Assembly (NCBI GenBank): GCA_903903715.1
Contig: CAIUZX010000432.1
Coordinates: forward strand, 1 to 11,256
From: an uncultured Caulobacterales bacterium
GTDB taxonomy: Bacteria; Pseudomonadota; Alphaproteobacteria; Caulobacterales; Caulobacteraceae
Direction of reading: 5' to 3'
DNA length: 11,256 nt
Of the stretch, positions 1 through 6,780 are shown piece after piece. Each line of letters starts with the position of its first letter. Within the stretch, counting starts at the first letter, position 1. Position numbers and translations under genes: made by a program. The notes below the pieces were generated by a model, which searched no databases, was not told the origin of the DNA, and saw only the letters and a program-made list of their open reading frames with translations.

Positions 1-515
1 CGTGACGCCCGTTCATAGTCGTTGACCTCCCGGGCGTGGGAGGGGCGATCGGCGAATACCAGCCGGTCGAGGAAGCGCCGCCGCTCCGTCGCGCCTTCCA
101 CAAACAGTCGGTCCTGAGCCGGGGTCAGCCAGACCAGCCGTACAAGATCGGCGAGGCGACCGGGCGCCGCGGGTTGGCCGTCGATCCGGACGACCCGGCG
201 CCCTCCGGCGCTTTCGAGGCCGGTGCCGACACGGGCTCCGGGACCGTCGGGGTCGTCTCGCGGCGGGGCGAGGTCGGCGCTCACCGCCCATGCGCGGGTG
301 TGGGTCTCACCTGCTTCCCGGCGACCCGCTTCGACCGCCGTGGCGCCGCGCAGGCCCCGGCCCGGCGCGAGCCAGGATATGGCCTCGAGAAGATTGGTCT
401 TGCCTGCGCCATTGGGCCCGAACAGGAACGTGACGCCGGTCAAGCCCTCCAGTTGCGCCTCGGCATAGGCGCGGAAGTCGGTCAGTCGGAGGGCGGTGAT
501 GACGGCGGAGGACAT
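1..515 (-). CDS. recF: DNA replication and repair protein RecF, N-terminal part (cut by window edge)
   Basis: RecF is a cytoplasmic SMC-like ATPase. With RecO and RecR it helps load RecA at single-strand gaps and stalled forks. About 171 residues are visible; the rest lies beyond the left edge. The N-terminus (MSSAVITALRLTDFRAY) has the family pattern in which a short beta-strand precedes 'L..FR.Y'. A Walker A P-loop GPNGAGKTN sits at residues 33-41, followed by LLEAISWLAPGRGLRG. Further on, the segment RLVWLTPAQDRLFVEG and the ERRRFLDRL stretch match the usual RecF order. Full-length RecF is about 360-390 residues, so the Walker B and signature motifs are not in view. The start is the ATG just before the conserved strand; its ribosome site is weak. 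dnaN lies about 480 bases upstream on the same strand, separated by a plus-strand small gene, so recF probably has its own promoter. Confidence 0.95.
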   Translation of the reverse strand, partial: MSSAVITALRLTDFRAYAEAQLEGLTGVTFLFGPNGAGKTNLLEAISWLAPGRGLRGATAVEAGRREAGETHTRAWAVSADLAPPRDDPDGPGARVGTGLESAGGRRVVRIDGQPAAPGRLADLVRLVWLTPAQDRLFVEGATERRRFLDRLVFADRPSHAREVNDYERAS

Positions 516-613
516 GCTCGAAAAGACTTATCAGGTCTCGCTGCGCAAACGCGAGCCCGACCCACCCATTCGCCCCTTGCGAGAAAAATCATACCGCATT
601 GCAGCAATTTAAT

Positions 614-642
614 TTGAAAGTGAACAAGGCGTCACCTATATC
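614..642 (+). promoter_or_regulatory. Candidate sigma-70-type promoter for the small membrane-peptide gene
   Basis: A TTGAAA hexamer (614-619) is separated by exactly 17 bases from TATATC (637-642). That is 5/6 and 4/6 agreement with the -35 and -10 consensus, in a locally AT-rich patch of a GC-rich genome. It points rightward and would start a transcript near 649, about 100 bases upstream of the 35-codon gene. It could instead be fortuitous, since the same AT-rich patch should also hold the recF promoter reading left. Confidence 0.4.
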
Positions 643-748
643 CCGGTCATCGCAAGCGAGGTGAAGTTTACCCGTAAATGTGTGTTTTTCGGGTACATGC
701 TGATCACCGGCGGCCTTGTTTTTGCGATTTTGTTATAGGGGATAGACC

Positions 749-856
749 ATGAGCAAGTTCGCTGTCTGGGCCGACTCGTTCGGCAATTCGGTTCTGGTGG
801 TGTTGCTGGCCTCGTTGCCGGTCGCCGCGATCGGATTTGTCGCACAGTCACTCTAA
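749..856 (+). CDS. Probable 35-residue single-pass membrane peptide
   Basis: I do not recognise this gene. It encodes 35 residues: a short N-terminal part with one Lys and one Asp (MSKFAVWADSFGNS), then a hydrophobic stretch at about residues 14-32 rich in Val, Leu and Ala with one Pro, long enough for a single membrane helix, ending QSL. Evidence that it is real: a good Shine-Dalgarno-like AGGGGA (737-742) six bases before the ATG, an in-frame stop just upstream that leaves only this ATG, a candidate promoter about 130 bases upstream, and hairpins after the stop. It sits alone on the plus strand between recF and dnaN, both on the minus strand. It is too short for routine gene callers. Function unknown; conservation in relatives would settle whether it is translated. 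Confidence 0.5.
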   Translation: MSKFAVWADSFGNSVLVVLLASLPVAAIGFVAQSL

Positions 857-865
857 AGCTTGTCA

Positions 866-891
866 GGGAGACGCGGGTGTCCTGGTCTCCC
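866..891 (+). terminator. Small hairpin just after the membrane-peptide gene
   Basis: A perfect 7-base inverted repeat, GGGAGAC (866-872) and GTCTCCC (885-891), with a 12-base loop, lies 10 bases after the small gene's stop codon. No T-run follows, so it may be an RNA 3'-end stabilising or pausing structure rather than an intrinsic terminator. Confidence 0.3.
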
Positions 892-928
892 GAACAGACG
901 AGCGATAGGCGCTGAGCCCAAGCTGAAA

Positions 929-966
929 GACCGGTCGCCTTCGGAGCTTTCCGAAGGCGGCGGGTC
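929..966. terminator. Strong hairpin between the convergent small gene and dnaN, probably a bidirectional terminator
   Basis: The arms at 929-944 and 951-966 can form a 16-base-pair stem with one G-G mismatch (933/962) and one G-U wobble (935/960), closed by a 6-base loop. The core is nine perfect pairs, CGCCTTCGG with CCGAAGGCG. On the plus strand a T-rich run (980-990, broken by one A) follows after 13 bases. On the minus strand the same run is an A-tract before the stem, and a short TCTTTC follows it. Placed 26 bases beyond the dnaN stop codon, it most likely ends dnaN transcripts and may end the small-gene transcript too. Confidence 0.6.
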
Positions 967-991
967 ATTCCTTCCAAAGTTTTTATTTTTC

Positions 992-2110
992 TCAGACCCG
1001 CAGCGGCATCAGCACGTACTGAACGCCGCCGTCCGTCGGATCCAGCGCGAGCGTCGGCGATGCCGGATCCGCAAAACGCAGTTCCATTAGCTCGCCCTGG
1101 ATCTGACCGCAGATGTCGAGCAGATAGCGGGCGTTGAAACCGATCTCGAAGCTGTCGCCGTCGTAATCGATCTCCAGCTCCTCCACGCCTTGTCCCGCCT
1201 CCATGTTGCGGACGGTCAGAGTGAGTCGGCCGGACTCGATCGCCAGCTTCACAGAGCGCGATTTTTCCGCCGAGATGGTCGCCACGCGATCCACCGCCTG
1301 CTCGAACAGCTTGTTGTCGACCCTCACGATCTTCGTGTTGTCGCGAGGAATGACGCGCAGATAATCGGGGAAGGCGCCGTCGATGACCTTGGATGTCAGC
1401 GAGGCGCGCCCGAATTCGAAGCGCACCTTCGCCGGCGACACCCGCAGCTCGACCATCTCGCCAGCATCTTCCAGAAGACGACGCGCCTCCTGAATCGTCT
1501 TCCTCGGGATAATCACCCCCGGCGCGCCGACCGAGCCTTCCGGCGCGGGCATTTCGGCAAGCGCCAGCCGGTGTCCGTCTGTGGCGACGCAGCGCAGCTT
1601 GGCGACCCCGTCCTCCATCACGGTGTGTACATAGAGACCGTTCAGATAGTAGCGGGTCTCTTCGGTTGAGATGGCAAAGCGGGTCTTGTCGATCAGCCGC
1701 GCAAGGGCGTCAGCGTCGACGCTGATCGTGCTCGACAGGCCGTCCGACGACATGACCGGAAAGTCGCCCGCCGGCAGGACAGGCAGGTTGAAGCGCGACC
1801 GTCCGGCCTGGATCGACAGGCGGGGGTCGTCGCCGCTGAACTTCAGCTCGACCTCGGCGCCGTCCGGCAGTTTCCGGACGATTTCATAGAGGATATGCGC
1901 AGGCGCCGTGATCTGTCCGGGGGTCGCAACCTCGGCCGCCGCTTCGTCCACGATCTCCATGTCAAGGTCCGTGGCCGACAGGGACACGGCGTTGCGTGAC
2001 GCCGAAAGCAGCACGTTCGACAGGATCGGAATGGTGTTGCGCCGTTCCACCGCGCTCTGCACGTGTCCGAGCGCCTTGAGGAGCGCCGCGCGCTCGATAT
2101 TGAGCTTCAT
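992..2110 (-). CDS. dnaN: DNA polymerase III beta subunit (sliding clamp)
   Basis: DnaN is the ring-shaped homodimeric clamp that tethers DNA polymerase III and other replication and repair enzymes to DNA. The product is 372 residues, the normal family length, made of three clamp domains (roughly 1-125, 128-250, 252-372). Family landmarks are all present: the N-terminus MKLNIERAALLKALGHVQS, FNLPVLPAGDFP near 108-119, RYYLNGLYVH, ATDGHRLAL, PDYLRVIPRDN, YLLDICGQI and the C-terminal YVLMPLRV that lines the partner-binding pocket. An ATG 18 codons further upstream (2164) is in frame, but its extension has no clamp similarity and would exceed family length, so I chose the ATG at 2110. It is divergent from zapE across a 218-base gap that must hold both promoters. 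A strong hairpin follows the stop codon. Confidence 0.97.
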   Translation of the reverse strand: MKLNIERAALLKALGHVQSAVERRNTIPILSNVLLSASRNAVSLSATDLDMEIVDEAAAEVATPGQITAPAHILYEIVRKLPDGAEVELKFSGDDPRLSIQAGRSRFNLPVLPAGDFPVMSSDGLSSTISVDADALARLIDKTRFAISTEETRYYLNGLYVHTVMEDGVAKLRCVATDGHRLALAEMPAPEGSVGAPGVIIPRKTIQEARRLLEDAGEMVELRVSPAKVRFEFGRASLTSKVIDGAFPDYLRVIPRDNTKIVRVDNKLFEQAVDRVATISAEKSRSVKLAIESGRLTLTVRNMEAGQGVEELEIDYDGDSFEIGFNARYLLDICGQIQGELMELRFADPASPTLALDPTDGGVQYVLMPLRV

Positions 2111-2328
2111 TTGGTCGTCCAGATCCTGGTGGCGTTGCGCCGGGGAGCGATTCCTCCGACGCAATCGAACTGAAAGAGGGTCGGAGAGATTAGCGGAATT
2201 CCCCGGAGAGAAAAGGGGGTTAACAAGCCTGTGGCGCGACTTCGCGCTCGTCTTGCCATGCCGACGCCGGATGGACTAAATCGCCCTGCCGTCGGATCGC
2301 GGGGGCTTCGATCTGTTCCGGTATCCAC
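2111..2328. promoter_or_regulatory. Divergent promoter region between dnaN and zapE
   Basis: This 218-base gap separates the starts of two divergent genes and must contain a promoter for each. I see an AT-richer patch at about 2187-2225, with GTTAAC at 2219-2224 and, read leftward, GCTAATC around 2189-2195, a plausible -10-like element for dnaN. I find no -35 at a convincing distance. It also contains one GANTC site (GATTC, about 2150). No confident promoter can be named. Confidence 0.3.
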
Positions 2329-3450
2329 ATGTCCAACTCCCTGCGCGCCGCATACGACCGGCGCCTTCAACGGGGCGAGATCGCAGCGGACGCAGCGCAG
2401 GATCGCGCCGTCACGACCCTGTCGCGTCTCGAGGGCGATCTTCGTCGCTGGACCGGGGCGGGCTTCAACCCCTTCGGTCGCAGGGAAACGCCGAGGGGCG
2501 TCTACCTCTACGGTCCGGTGGGACGGGGGAAGTCCATGCTGATGGACCTCTTCTTCGCCGCTGCGCCAGTCGGCCGCAAACGTCGCACCCATTTCCACGC
2601 CTTCATGGCCGAGGTGCACGGGGACATCGACGCGTGGCGCAAGGGGAACGCCGCGTCACGAAAGGCGCGGTTCGGCGTTTCCAAGGGCGACGATCCGATC
2701 GCCCCGACGGCGCAGAAGATCGCCGATCAGGCGCGCCTCCTTTGCTTTGACGAGTTCCACGTCACCGACATTGCGGACGCGATGATTCTCGGACGTCTGT
2801 TCGAAGCCCTGTTCGACCGGGGCGTCGTGGTCGTCGCCACCTCCAATCGCGGCCCTGACGATCTCTATCGCGACGGGCTGAATCGCCAGCTCTTCCTGCC
2901 GTTCATCGCCCTCATCAAGGCGCGGATGGAGGTGGTGGCGGTTGCGGGTCCCAAGGATTTCCGGATGGACCGGCTGACCGGACGGCCGGTCTATTTTTCG
3001 CCGATCACGCCGGAGACCACGGCGGCGTTCGATGCGCTCTGGCGCGAGATGCTGGGCGACGATGTCGAAGCGCCCGCAAGGCTTCAGGTGCTTGGCCGCA
3101 GTCTCGACTTTCCCCGGGCGGTGGGCGGACGGGTGCGCGCGACCTTCGCCAGCCTGTGCGCCGAGGCCCTCGGTCCGCAGGACTATCTGGCCGTCGCCGA
3201 ACGGTTTCATACGGTGCTTCTGGAGGGCGTGCCGAAGTTATCGTCCGCGAGGCGCAACGAGGCCGCGCGTTTCGTCACGCTGATCGACGCGCTTTACGAG
3301 GCGCGGTCAAAGCTCATCGTGCTGGCGGAGGGGGAGCCCTCGGACCTCTACCTCCAGGGCGACGGAGCATTTGAGTTCGAGCGGACGGCCAGCCGTCTGC
3401 TGGAGATGCGTTCGGCCAATTATATGAGCGAGACGCCGACCAGCGCCTGA
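2329..3450 (+). CDS. zapE: Cell division protein ZapE (AFG1-like AAA ATPase)
   Basis: ZapE/AFG1 proteins are P-loop ATPases. In bacteria the family is tied to Z-ring constriction, and the mitochondrial homologue AFG1/LACE1 to quality control of respiratory-chain proteins. The product is 373 residues, the usual length. It shows SLRAAYDRRLQRGEI at the N-terminus, GVYLYGPVGRGKSMLMD with Walker A GPVGRGKS at 62-69, the family-typical HFHAFMAEVH at 88-97, Walker B LLCFDEFHVTDIADAMIL from 137, and the sensor stretch VVATSNRGPDDLYRDGLNR from 168. The ATG starts the conserved helix. Its ribosome site is poor, and I see no better in-frame start. It is divergent from dnaN and followed after 68 bases by the RarD-type gene on the same strand, which could be co-transcribed. 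Confidence 0.95.
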   Translation: MSNSLRAAYDRRLQRGEIAADAAQDRAVTTLSRLEGDLRRWTGAGFNPFGRRETPRGVYLYGPVGRGKSMLMDLFFAAAPVGRKRRTHFHAFMAEVHGDIDAWRKGNAASRKARFGVSKGDDPIAPTAQKIADQARLLCFDEFHVTDIADAMILGRLFEALFDRGVVVVATSNRGPDDLYRDGLNRQLFLPFIALIKARMEVVAVAGPKDFRMDRLTGRPVYFSPITPETTAAFDALWREMLGDDVEAPARLQVLGRSLDFPRAVGGRVRATFASLCAEALGPQDYLAVAERFHTVLLEGVPKLSSARRNEAARFVTLIDALYEARSKLIVLAEGEPSDLYLQGDGAFEFERTASRLLEMRSANYMSETPTSA

Positions 3451-3518
3451 CTTTGGGTGGTGGCGCGATAGTCTCTCAGACGCTAAGGGACGGGGCTTCT
3501 TCCGCAGGGGCTCCCGCC

Positions 3519-4439
3519 ATGTCCAGTTCTGACAGCCTCGACCGCACCGGTCTCGGCGCGGCGGTCGCCTGTTACCTGATGTGGGGCGTCTTTCCCCTTT
3601 TCTTCCACCAGATGGGCGTGCGCGGCGCCTCGCCCTGGGAGATTGTGGGCTGGCGCACCGTCTTCGCCGCCCCAATATCCGCAGCGCTGGTCATCTGGGT
3701 GGGGCAGGGCTCAGCGTTCCTGAACATCGTACGCACGCCGAGATTGCTGTTTATGCTCGCCCTGTCGGCGCTGCTGATCGGGGTGAACTGGACGGTCTAT
3801 GTCTGGGCGGTGGACAGGGGACAAACCCTGTCGGCGAGCCTCGGTTACTACATCAACCCTCTGGTCAACGCCGCTGTCGGCGCCTGGATCTTCCGCGAAC
3901 CGATCAGCCGCGCCGGGCGCTGGGCGCTGGGGCTGGCGACGGTCGGCGTCCTCGTGCAGGCCGTAGCGCTTGGCGCGCCGCCCTGGGTCGCGCTCGTGCT
4001 GGCGGCGAGCTTTGCAGGCTATGGCGTCGTGCGCAAGCGGGTGCAGGTGGACGCGCAGGTCGGCCTTCTGGTCGAGTGCCTGCTGCTCGCGCCCTTCGCC
4101 GTCATGCTGCTCGCCTCGCTGTCAGGCGGGTCAGGCTTGAAATTCGGCAAGGGGGTCGACATCACCGGCCTTTTGCTCTTCTGCGGCCCGATGACGGTCG
4201 CTCCGCTCAGCCTGTTCGCCGTCGCCGCCCGGCGCTTGCCGCTCAATATCGTCGGTTTCATCCAGTTCCTGACGCCCACGCTCCAGTTCGCCTGCGGCCT
4301 GTCGCAGGGAGAGCGGCTGACCCTGCCAAGCCTCATCGCCTTCTGCTTCATCTGGACAGGCGCAGGCATCTTCGCGGTCGATCTCGTCAAGCGCCTCAGG
4401 CGGGAAAGCGCGGCCGAAAGGGTCGCGCGCGCCAGTTGA
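3519..4439 (+). CDS. rarD: RarD-type EamA-family membrane transporter
   Basis: This is a drug/metabolite-superfamily transporter of the RarD branch, named for a chloramphenicol-sensitivity phenotype; the substrate is not settled. The product is 306 residues with about ten membrane helices (near 11-29, 44-62, 75-97, 104-125, 134-150, 155-172, 182-201, 215-236, 243-262 and 270-291), forming two EamA repeats. RarD landmarks are CYLMWGVFPLFF at 18-29, NWTVYVWAV at 90-98, LGYYINPLVNAAVGAWIFRE in repeat 1, and VGFIQFLTPTLQFACGL with the following GE in repeat 2. A TTG at 3453 would add 22 polar residues; I prefer the ATG at 3519 because GCAGGGG (3504-3510) sits eight bases before it and the family start fits. 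Its last 44 bases overlap the convergent SDR gene. The 68-base gap after zapE allows co-transcription. Confidence 0.9.
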   Translation: MSSSDSLDRTGLGAAVACYLMWGVFPLFFHQMGVRGASPWEIVGWRTVFAAPISAALVIWVGQGSAFLNIVRTPRLLFMLALSALLIGVNWTVYVWAVDRGQTLSASLGYYINPLVNAAVGAWIFREPISRAGRWALGLATVGVLVQAVALGAPPWVALVLAASFAGYGVVRKRVQVDAQVGLLVECLLLAPFAVMLLASLSGGSGLKFGKGVDITGLLLFCGPMTVAPLSLFAVAARRLPLNIVGFIQFLTPTLQFACGLSQGERLTLPSLIAFCFIWTGAGIFAVDLVKRLRRESAAERVARAS

Positions 4440-5259
4440 GATCCGCTTCGGCCGCCTTGCTGTCAAAGGTCAGGTCCGCCTCCATCCGCGCGCCCATCTG
4501 GGCGCTTGCGCCGGGCAGGAAAGGACGCGCGAAGCTGAAGCCCAGCCGCCAGAGCTCAGGCGGCAGGGCGAGGATGCGCGGACGTTTTCCCAAGCCTTCG
4601 AAGATCCGCTCGACCATGGCGCGATAGGTCAGGGTCTCGCCGCCCGGCAGATCATAGGCGCGTCCCGCCGCTGCTGGCGTATCCAGGGCGGTCAGCGCGA
4701 CGGTCGCCAGATCCTCGGCATGTACCGGCTGCCTGAGACCGGACCCGTCCCCAGCCAGAGGCAGAGCTCCAAAGCGTCGAATGAGGCCCGCCAGACGGGT
4801 GACGTTCTGGTCCCTGCCCTCGAGATAGATGAGGGTCGGGCGAAGGAGGGTCCAGGCGACGCCGCGTCGTTCGCAGCTCTCGATCAGCCGCGTTTCCGAC
4901 CGCGCCAGGCGGTCGGCCACCTCGCGTTCGGCTGGGTCGGGCGAGGCCGCCTTTGTGAACCGGCTCGTGGAAGAAAATGAGACCAGCCGCTCGACGCCGA
5001 GATCCGCCAACTGATCGATGACGGGCGCGACCGTCCAGATCGGCGCGAGGGCCAGGGCCTTTCGCAAGCGCAGGTCGGCGAAACCAGCGCCCCATTCAGG
5101 GTTCGTCAGATCCACACGGATCCAGCGGGCCCTGGACTGTGGGGACGTCGGAGGGTTCCGGCTGACGCAGATCAGCGGCGGCCGTTCGGGCAGCGCGCAG
5201 AGGGCGCCGCCGATCAGACTCGACGCGCCGAGCGCCAGAAGGGCTTCGTCTTGGATCAT
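4396..5259 (-). CDS. SDR-like NAD(P)-binding protein (NAD-dependent epimerase/dehydratase-type fold)
   Basis: The 287-residue product resembles atypical short-chain dehydrogenase/reductases such as NDUFA9-like and sugar-epimerase-like proteins. A Rossmann-fold nucleotide-binding motif GASSLIGG lies at residues 11-18. The mid-section ERLVSFSSTSRF (90-101) corresponds to the strand carrying the SDR active-site serine. LLRPTLIYLEGRDQNVTRL (138-156) and QPVHAEDLATVAL (177-189) are the usual extended-SDR substrate-domain segments, and AGRAYDLPGGETLTYRAM follows. I do not see a YxxxK pair where it would be expected after the SFSS strand, so it may bind NAD(P) without classical dehydrogenase activity. 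The substrate is unknown. The ATG at 5259 starts just before the first beta-strand; its AAAGG is immediately adjacent, which is tight for a ribosome site. The reading frame stays open far upstream, but that part is antisense to pmbA. Convergent with and overlapping the RarD-type gene. Confidence 0.85.
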   Translation of the reverse strand: MIQDEALLALGASSLIGGALCALPERPPLICVSRNPPTSPQSRARWIRVDLTNPEWGAGFADLRLRKALALAPIWTVAPVIDQLADLGVERLVSFSSTSRFTKAASPDPAEREVADRLARSETRLIESCERRGVAWTLLRPTLIYLEGRDQNVTRLAGLIRRFGALPLAGDGSGLRQPVHAEDLATVALTALDTPAAAGRAYDLPGGETLTYRAMVERIFEGLGKRPRILALPPELWRLGFSFARPFLPGASAQMGARMEADLTFDSKAAEADLNWRARPFRPRFPA

Positions 5260-5388
5260 CCTTTCGCCATAGGCGGAACGCAGGTTGGGAACAAGGCCGG
5301 GACCGTCATCGCGATTCTGCTGGATCGAATGGCGGGTCGGCCTGTATCTGAGCGTCGCGCGGTGACGTGGCGATAGAGGCGGCGGACG
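5260..5388. promoter_or_regulatory. Divergent promoter region between the SDR gene and pmbA
   Basis: The starts of the minus-strand SDR gene and plus-strand pmbA are separated by 129 bases, which should carry promoters for both. I see no good -35/-10 pair or operator-like repeat here. The only clear signal is GAGG (5376-5379), nine bases before the pmbA ATG. Confidence 0.25.
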
Positions 5389-6720
5389 ATGAACGTGGAT
5401 ATGTTGCAGGACGTCGTGACGGCGGCCTTGAAGGCGGGCGCAGACGCAGCGGAAGCGGTCTCCGCCGAACGCCAGTCCCTCTCCGTCAGTGTCCGGCAGG
5501 GCAAGCTCGAAGACGTGCAGCAGGAAGAGTCCCGCGACCTCGGACTTCGGGTGTTCATAGGAAAGTCGCAGGCGGTGGTGTCCGGATCGGACGTGTCCAA
5601 GGAAGCGCGGGACCGGCTGATCGCGCGCGCCGTCGCGATGGCGCGCCTCGCGCCCGAGGACGCGTATGCCGGCCTCGCCCCGCGCGACCGCCTGTTCACC
5701 GGCGCCGTCCCCGATCTCGAACTCTTCGACCCGACCGTCGCGACGGCGGACGAGCTGGAGGCGGTGGCGCGGGCGACCGAAGCTGCAGCTCTCAGCGTGG
5801 CGGGCGTCACCAATACCGACGGCGGCTCGGCGGGCTGGTCCTCCAGCCGCTGGCACATGGTGACAAGCGACGGGTTTCAAGGCGGCCAGGCCGGCAGCGG
5901 CTTTTCCCTCTCGGCTTCGGTCATCGCCGGCGAAGGGGCCGGCATGGAGAGTGGCTGGGAAGGCCGCTCCGCTCGCTGGCGTGAAGATTTGCCGGCGTCT
6001 GACAAGATCGGCCAGTTGGCGGGAGAGCGGGCGGTCGCCTCGCTCGCCCCGCGCAAGATCGAGAGCCGCACCGCACCCGTGCTCTTCGAAAACCGCATAG
6101 CCATGTCGCTGATCGGCCCGCTGATCGGCGCGATATCGGGCCCGGCCGTGGCGCGCGGGGTCTCCTTTCTGAAGGACAAGCTGGGCCACACGCTCTTCCC
6201 GGCGTCCGTCACCCTCACGGAAGAGCCGCACCGGCGTCGCGGTTTCGGCTCATCGGCCTTCGACGACGAGGGTGTGACGACGACGGAGCGGGCGATCATT
6301 GACCAGGGCGTGCTGACCACGTGGCTTCTCAACTCCGCCAGCGCGCGTCAGTTGAAACTGGAGACTACGGGACATGCGAGCCGCGGCCTCGCCGGGGCGC
6401 CCGGGGTTGGCGTCCACAATCTCACCCTTCAGCCCGGGACCGAGACGCCTGACGGGCTGCGCCGCGCACTGGGGGAGGGGCTATGGGTGACCTCGATGTT
6501 CGGTCCGTCCCTCAATTCCAACACGGGCGACTGGTCGGTCGGTGTGTCCGGCTTCTGGTTCGAGAAGGGCGAGATCGCCTATCCGGTCAACGAGATCACC
6601 GTCGCCGGCAATCTGATCGATCTCTATCAGCGCCTGGTTCCGGCGTCAGACCTCGAGATTCGCGGCGCGAGCAACGCGCCCAGCCTGTTGATCGACGCGC
6701 TGGCCATCGCCGGTCGGTGA
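5389..6720 (+). CDS. pmbA: PmbA/TldE family protein, non-catalytic partner of the TldD metallopeptidase
   Basis: TldD and TldE (PmbA) form a cytoplasmic heterodimeric zinc peptidase; in E. coli it matures microcin B17 and degrades the CcdA antitoxin. TldD carries the zinc ligands and PmbA has no metal site, which fits the absence of an HExxxH motif here. The product is 443 residues, close to the family length. The N-terminal domain has the SVSVRQGKLEDVQQEESRDLG stretch and GLRVFIGKSQAVVSGSD. The C-terminal domain has FDDEGVTTT (291-299), LLNSASARQLKLETTGHASR from 313, NSNTGDWSVGVSGFWFEKGE from 377, and PVNEITVAGNL at 399-409. The start is supported by GAGG (5376-5379). No tldD gene is in the window. 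It is followed after 60 bases by the DUF4170-like gene on the same strand, so the two may share a transcript. Confidence 0.95.
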   Translation: MNVDMLQDVVTAALKAGADAAEAVSAERQSLSVSVRQGKLEDVQQEESRDLGLRVFIGKSQAVVSGSDVSKEARDRLIARAVAMARLAPEDAYAGLAPRDRLFTGAVPDLELFDPTVATADELEAVARATEAAALSVAGVTNTDGGSAGWSSSRWHMVTSDGFQGGQAGSGFSLSASVIAGEGAGMESGWEGRSARWREDLPASDKIGQLAGERAVASLAPRKIESRTAPVLFENRIAMSLIGPLIGAISGPAVARGVSFLKDKLGHTLFPASVTLTEEPHRRRGFGSSAFDDEGVTTTERAIIDQGVLTTWLLNSASARQLKLETTGHASRGLAGAPGVGVHNLTLQPGTETPDGLRRALGEGLWVTSMFGPSLNSNTGDWSVGVSGFWFEKGEIAYPVNEITVAGNLIDLYQRLVPASDLEIRGASNAPSLLIDALAIAGR

Positions 6721-6780
6721 ACCAAGCCTTAACCGGGGAAATGTCATAGGACGTCAAGATCAGCCACTCGTGGACCGACC

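Noticed and set aside
36..617. Plus-strand frame of 193 codons over the recF region
   Set aside because: It is the shadow of recF: the minus strand reads an unmistakable RecF P-loop and conserved segments across the same bases.
636..977. 113-codon minus-strand frame downstream of dnaN
   Set aside because: Its translation is Arg/Thr/Pro-rich without recognisable features, it covers the terminator-like hairpin, and it is antisense to the better-supported small membrane-peptide gene.
2111..2164. 18-codon N-terminal extension of dnaN from the ATG at 2164
   Set aside because: The clamp fold starts at MKLNIERA, 372 residues is the usual length, and the extension has no conserved character.
2321..2329. 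GTATCCACA, one base off a DnaA box, touching the zapE start codon
   Set aside because: A single 8/9 match is expected more than once by chance in a window this size, and there is no cluster, AT-rich unwinding element or nearby dnaA to support an origin or DnaA control.
3453..3518. TTG start extending the RarD-type protein by 22 residues
   Set aside because: The ATG at 3519 has a well-placed GCAGGGG before it and gives the normal family length; the extension is polar and lies directly after the zapE stop.
5260..6231. Long minus-strand open frame antisense to pmbA, in frame with the SDR gene
   Set aside because: It is open only because GC-rich codon bias on the sense strand removes stops on the opposite strand. 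The translation has no family features, and the SDR fold clearly begins at 5259.
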